DNA of 36,710 bases from CAYXEN01 sp964464035 (GTDB lineage Bacteria; Krumholzibacteriota; Krumholzibacteriia; WVZY01): the NCBI GenBank assembly GCA_964464035.1, contig CAYXEN010000020.1, positions 1 to 36,710 on the forward strand, read 5' to 3'. Below the pieces are notes generated by a model. That model ran no database searches. It saw nothing but the letters and a program-made list of their open reading frames with translations, and was not told the origin of the DNA. Shown in pieces: positions 33,428 through 36,710 of this stretch. Position numbers and translations under genes: made by a program. Within the stretch, counting starts at the first letter, position 1; every line of letters begins with the position of its first letter.

Positions 33428-35824
33428 CTAATTGCGCAACGGTTTGCCCTTCTTGAGCATGTATTGAATTCTCTCTTGGGTCTTTCTCTGCCCGCACAGG
33501 CGAAGGAATACCTCTCTCTCCAGGTCGAGTATGTATTGCTCGGTCACGAGCGTGCCGGCGGGAAGGTCGCCGCCGCAGAGCACCCTCGCCAGTTGTCCCC
33601 CTAGATAACGATCGTACTCGCTGATCTGGTTGCCGTCCTGGAGGTTGAACAATTGCACTTTTATGGCTGCGAGCGCGCTCTCGCCCGCCACTGGGACCTG
33701 CACCGTCGGGTCGGGTGGCCTGTACCCCTGGGCGGCCAGGCCCAGAGCCATGGCCTTGGCCCTGTATATCAGTTGATCGGGATTGAGGACGACACAGTCG
33801 GTCTTGCGCAGGAACTTGAGATCCCTCGCCTCTTCGGCGCTCGTCGCCACCTTGGCGAGCCCGATCGTCTCGAAAGCCGCTCGCGTGTAAGGAAACACGT
33901 CCACCTCGCTCAGGTTCGGCATCCCCTCGAGATTGCGAAGAAGGAGCTCCTTCGTCCCCCCGCCGGCGGGGATCAATCCCACGCCCAGCTCTACGAGTCC
34001 GATGTACGTCTCGGCGGCGGCGCAGACGTGCCCCGCTCCCAGGGTCACTTCGCATCCGCCTCCCAGGGTCATCCCGAAGGGAGCCGCCACAACCGGCTTC
34101 TTGCAGTATTTCACCGCCATGTTCGCCTTCTGGAAGCCTCTCACCATGAGATCGATCTCCTCCCAGTTGCCTTCCTGCGCCTCGAGAAGGAGGAGCATGA
34201 TGTTGGCCCCCACGGAGAAGTTCTTGCCGTGGTTGCCTATCACTAGGGCTTCGAAGTTCTTCTCCACTTCCTTTACCGCCGCGTTCATCATCTGGATCGT
34301 GTCTGCACCGATCGCGTTCATCTTGGAATGGAACTCGAGGCAGAGCGCGCCGTCACCGATGTCGACGAGGCTTGCGCCCGCCGTTTCCTTGACCAGCCCG
34401 CCGCGCTGCTTGCAGGATTCGAGATCTATGACCTTTCCACTCTCGGGCAGCTCTTCGTGCTTGCCCGCGGTGGTGAAGTAGAATTTCTTGTAAGCCTCGT
34501 CACGGTGGTAGAAGCTCTTCTTGTCCGACCCGAGCAGCTCTTGCACGAACGCGGGGATCTTCCGTCCCTCCTTCGCCATGCGTTCCACCGACTTCTCCAC
34601 CCCGATCGCATCCCAGAGCTCGAAAGGCCCGAGTTCCCAGTTGAAACCCCACTTCATCGCGTTGTCTATGTTCACGATGTCGTCGGCTATCTCGCCCAGA
34701 CGGTTGGCCGAATAGATCAGCGTCTCGGAAAGCGTCTTCCAGAGGAACTGTGCCGCCCGGTCCTTGCCTTTTATGATGGTTTTCACTCTCTCGCCCGGAT
34801 CGTCCATGTTCCTCGTGAGCTCGAGCGACGGGAACGACGCCCTCTTCCTCTCTCTATATGCGAGTTTCTCGTAGTCGAGAGTGAGGATCTCGCTCTTGCC
34901 TTCCTTTTTCACCTTCTTGTAGAAGCCCTGGCCGCTCTTCTGACCGAGAAAACCCGCTTCGACCATCTTCTCGATGAACGGAGGCGGCGTGAAATAATCC
35001 CGGCACTCGTCGTCCTCCGCGCGGTCGTAGACGTTCTTGGCGACATGGAGGAACGTATCCAGCCCCACCAAGTCGGCGGTCCGGAAAGAGGCGCTCTTGG
35101 GCCGGCCGATCGCGGGGCCGGTGAGAGCGTCGACTTCCTCTATACTGTATCCGCCCTCGACCATGGTCCTTATGACCGACATCATCGAGAATACCCCGAT
35201 GCGGTTGGCGATGAAGTTGGGAGTGTCCTTGGCGTAGACTATCCCCTTGCCGAGGATGTCCTCGGCGAAACGGGCCACGCCGGAGGTGACGGCGGGATCC
35301 GTGTGCCGCGAGGGGATGATCTCCATGAGCCTCATGTACCTCGGGGGATTGAAGAAATGCGTGCCGAGGAACCTCGCCCTCAAGCCTTCGGGAAGATCCT
35401 CCGCCATCTCGTTTATCGAGAGACCGGAGGTGTTCGAACTGAGAACCGCCTTGTCGTTCAACCAGGGTGCTATCTTCGCGAACAGTTGCTTCTTTATATC
35501 CATCCTCTCCACGACGACTTCGATCACCCAATCGACGTCGCCGAGCAGTTCGAGATCGTCTTCGAGGTTGCCGACGGTGACGAGCCGGGCGGAGTCACTG
35601 CGGTAGAAAGCCTTGGGGCTCGCCTTGAGAGCCGCTTCGAGACCCTTGGCGGCGAATGCGTTCCTGTACGAGCGCGACGAGGGATCTCCCTTCACGCCGC
35701 TGCCTTCCGGAGGAACTATGTCCAGCAGGACGGTCTTCATGCCGGCGTTCGCGAGGTGCGCCGCTATGGTGCTGCCCATCACCCCGGCTCCCAGTACCGC
35801 AGCGCGGTCGAATCTCATCTCCAT
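33428..35824 (-). CDS. fadN: 3-hydroxyacyl-CoA dehydrogenase/enoyl-CoA hydratase FadN
   Basis: This 798-residue fusion should hydrate enoyl-CoA and oxidise the 3-hydroxyacyl-CoA. The N-terminal NAD-binding domain has GAGVMG (12-17) and the catalytic H156 in GTHFFNP. The dehydrogenase C-terminal domains follow. A crotonase domain lies at the C-terminal end with glutamates E592 (GGGCE) and E612 (LVELG), 20 apart as in active hydratases. The order dehydrogenase then hydratase is that of Bacillus FadN, the reverse of E. coli FadB. AAGGAG is eight bases before the ATG. It is the first gene of the operon. Confidence 0.95.
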   Translation of the reverse strand: MEMRFDRAAVLGAGVMGSTIAAHLANAGMKTVLLDIVPPEGSGVKGDPSSRSYRNAFAAKGLEAALKASPKAFYRSDSARLVTVGNLEDDLELLGDVDWVIEVVVERMDIKKQLFAKIAPWLNDKAVLSSNTSGLSINEMAEDLPEGLRARFLGTHFFNPPRYMRLMEIIPSRHTDPAVTSGVARFAEDILGKGIVYAKDTPNFIANRIGVFSMMSVIRTMVEGGYSIEEVDALTGPAIGRPKSASFRTADLVGLDTFLHVAKNVYDRAEDDECRDYFTPPPFIEKMVEAGFLGQKSGQGFYKKVKKEGKSEILTLDYEKLAYRERKRASFPSLELTRNMDDPGERVKTIIKGKDRAAQFLWKTLSETLIYSANRLGEIADDIVNIDNAMKWGFNWELGPFELWDAIGVEKSVERMAKEGRKIPAFVQELLGSDKKSFYHRDEAYKKFYFTTAGKHEELPESGKVIDLESCKQRGGLVKETAGASLVDIGDGALCLEFHSKMNAIGADTIQMMNAAVKEVEKNFEALVIGNHGKNFSVGANIMLLLLEAQEGNWEEIDLMVRGFQKANMAVKYCKKPVVAAPFGMTLGGGCEVTLGAGHVCAAAETYIGLVELGVGLIPAGGGTKELLLRNLEGMPNLSEVDVFPYTRAAFETIGLAKVATSAEEARDLKFLRKTDCVVLNPDQLIYRAKAMALGLAAQGYRPPDPTVQVPVAGESALAAIKVQLFNLQDGNQISEYDRYLGGQLARVLCGGDLPAGTLVTEQYILDLEREVFLRLCGQRKTQERIQYMLKKGKPLRN

Positions 35825-35947
35825 CAGTCGTGCTCCTTTTTGAGGGCGAAAAGAAATATCACCTTGTTTGACGGTTCATTGATCGAATATAGCTAATGAG
35901 AACGCGGGCTTCATGCGAAAAAGACGCGACCCGACACATAGTCGGAT

Positions 35948-35976
35948 GGTATCTCCGATCACACCCGTATGATACC
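35948..35976 (-). promoter_or_regulatory. Candidate operator in the fadN promoter
   Basis: An inverted repeat with perfect 6-base arms GGTATC and GATACC separated by 17 bases lies immediately downstream of the fadN -10 box, where the transcript should begin. A repressor bound here would block the promoter. Acyl-CoA-responsive regulators control fad genes in other bacteria, but no regulator gene is seen in the window. Confidence 0.4.
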
Positions 35977-36006
35977 TTTATAATTGCCCGGGTTGCATTA
36001 TGTCAA
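35977..36006 (-). promoter_or_regulatory. Promoter of the fadN-fadA-fadE operon
   Basis: On the minus strand a perfect TTGACA (36006-36001) is followed after 18 bases by TATAAA (35982-35977), or after 17 by TTATAA. The leader to the fadN start would be about 145 nt. The region 35825-36118 also carries a plus-strand candidate promoter for the NlpC gene (TTGCAT at 35993-35998, TAGGAT at 36015-36020, 16 apart), which overlaps a small perfect inverted repeat CTTTA-gga-TAAAG (36012-36024). Confidence 0.65.
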
Positions 36007-36118
36007 TATCGCTTTAGGATAAAGTTTTAGATGAAAGCTTAAAGTACAATTTTTCCGCGTAAGCGCGAGGTATATTTATTGCGTGCCTGTTCCGGAGAAA
36101 CGCGGGGAACTCACCATT

Positions 36119-36640
36119 ATGTCCAAAACGAGGCTCGAATCCATACTCACGACGGCGATCCGCCTGAAATACGCGCCTGTGGCGATTGCAACGGTCGTAT
36201 TCCTCTCCTGCACGAGCGCTCCGAGGTATCGCGGCGAGCCGGCGCTGGTATCACCGGGCAACAGTGCGAAGCGAAAGGAAGTCGTAGCCATCGCGCGCTC
36301 TTTCATAGGCGTCCCGTACCGGAGCGGCGGCACGTCCCGAAGCGGTGTCGACTGCTCCGGTCTGGTGTTCGCCGTCTACGGATCGGTCGGTATCGGCCTG
36401 CCCCGCACTTCGATAGCCCAGTCTCACGTTGGCAAACTCGTAGCCCCCGGTTCACTCTCTCCAGGGGATCTCGTCTTTTTCGCGACCGGCCGCGGGAGGA
36501 GAGTGTCTCACGTAGGCATCTACATAGGCGGAGGCAAGTTCATCCACGCTTCCACCCGGGCCGGGAGGGTACGGACGGATTCGATGGATCACGAATACTT
36601 CAAGAGGCGTTTCGTGACGGCGAGGCGCGTACTCCACTAG
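36119..36640 (+). CDS. NlpC/P60 cell-wall peptidase lipoprotein
   Basis: This 173-residue protein has a signal sequence ending in a lipobox-like FLSC (C31) and a C-terminal NlpC/P60 domain. The catalytic residues are visible: C79 in DCSGLVF, H131 in SHVGIYIG and H143 in FIHAS as the polar third. Such enzymes cut peptidoglycan stem peptides, usually the D-Glu to diaminopimelate bond. The ATG at 36119 gives a normal lipoprotein signal and has GGGGAA upstream; a GTG at 36083 would add 12 residues. It stands alone and divergent from the fad operon. Confidence 0.9.
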   Translation: MSKTRLESILTTAIRLKYAPVAIATVVFLSCTSAPRYRGEPALVSPGNSAKRKEVVAIARSFIGVPYRSGGTSRSGVDCSGLVFAVYGSVGIGLPRTSIAQSHVGKLVAPGSLSPGDLVFFATGRGRRVSHVGIYIGGGKFIHASTRAGRVRTDSMDHEYFKRRFVTARRVLH

Positions 36641-36656
36641 CCATGATTCCACCTCC

Positions 36657-36683
36657 GAGCCCCAGGCAGCGGGTGGCGGTGAT
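36657..36683 (+). repeat. Partial dispersed repeat, copy C
   Basis: The head of the same repeat seen around fadE, with CCCCAGGCAGCGGGTGGCGG, 16 bases after the NlpC stop. Similarity stops after about 27 bases; the window ends soon after. Confidence 0.85.
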
Positions 36684-36710
36684 ACAGACTACATTTTGAG
36701 CATTGGTGGC

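Noticed and set aside
33405..34055. Extension of the thiolase frame upstream
   Set aside because: It is an out-of-frame reading of fadN with low-complexity Arg/Gly-rich translation.
34328..35896. 522-codon plus-strand frame opposite fadN
   Set aside because: Shadow of fadN; no domain of its own and rich in residues typical of antisense frames of GC-rich genes.

Overview
This is a GC-rich, gene-dense stretch of a Gram-negative-type bacterium. The window holds a FadL-type outer-membrane protein, several secreted or lipoprotein precursors and a lipid A-type gene set, which together imply two membranes. The 100-N run inside one gene marks an assembly gap, so this is probably a scaffold from a draft or metagenome assembly. 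A KaiC-like ATPase, DUF2914, a two-CW protein, a Cys-rich beta-helix secreted protein and a C-terminal sorting tail would suit an uncultivated FCB-type lineage such as Krumholzibacteriota or Eisenbacteria. That placement is an impression, not a demonstration. I see no tRNA, rRNA, CRISPR array, phage or transposase gene.

Left part (1-10.2 kb): a nitrilase; a two-gene signalling unit (double-domain KaiC-like ATPase overlapping a hybrid PAS histidine kinase); a convergent multi-pass membrane protein of unknown function; about 660 bases with no intact gene but with a good promoter and a gene remnant; a secreted beta-helix protein; moeA (molybdenum cofactor); and a TauE/SafE-type anion permease.

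Middle part (10.2-25.5 kb): a minus-strand pair of UbiA prenyltransferase and radical SAM/SPASM enzyme joined by an ATGA overlap; divergent from it a hemerythrin-like protein and arsM. Then come a surface protein with an IPTL-CTERM-like tail, a SAM methyltransferase, a class I glutamine amidotransferase, DUF2892 and DUF2914 proteins, thiamine pyrophosphokinase and a rhodanese lipoprotein. A tightly overlapped lipid-glycan trio follows (GT2, LpxB-N-like membrane protein, ArnT/PMT-like transferase), then an MscS channel overlapping a PEBP/YbhB protein, a two-CW protein, and a minus-strand pair of TPR protein and ferredoxin-NADP reductase.

Right part (25.5-36.7 kb): a lipid catabolism region. 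A plus-strand unit behind a consensus-like promoter encodes an acyl-CoA synthetase, a FadL-type outer-membrane transporter and an SGNH esterase lipoprotein (interrupted by the gap). The minus-strand operon fadN-fadA-fadE encodes the complete beta-oxidation cycle and matches the order and sizes of Bacillus fadNAE. Its promoter has a TTGACA box and an inverted repeat at the expected start site. Together these genes could take an extracellular ester to acetyl-CoA. A dispersed repeat of about 98 bp lies in inverted orientation on both sides of fadE, with two shorter copies nearby. The window ends with an NlpC/P60 lipoprotein.

The most unusual signals are the fadE-flanking repeats, the KaiC-kinase pair with altered key residues, the UbiA-radical SAM pair, the PEBP gene with two ribosome binding sites, and the decayed region near 6.9 kb.
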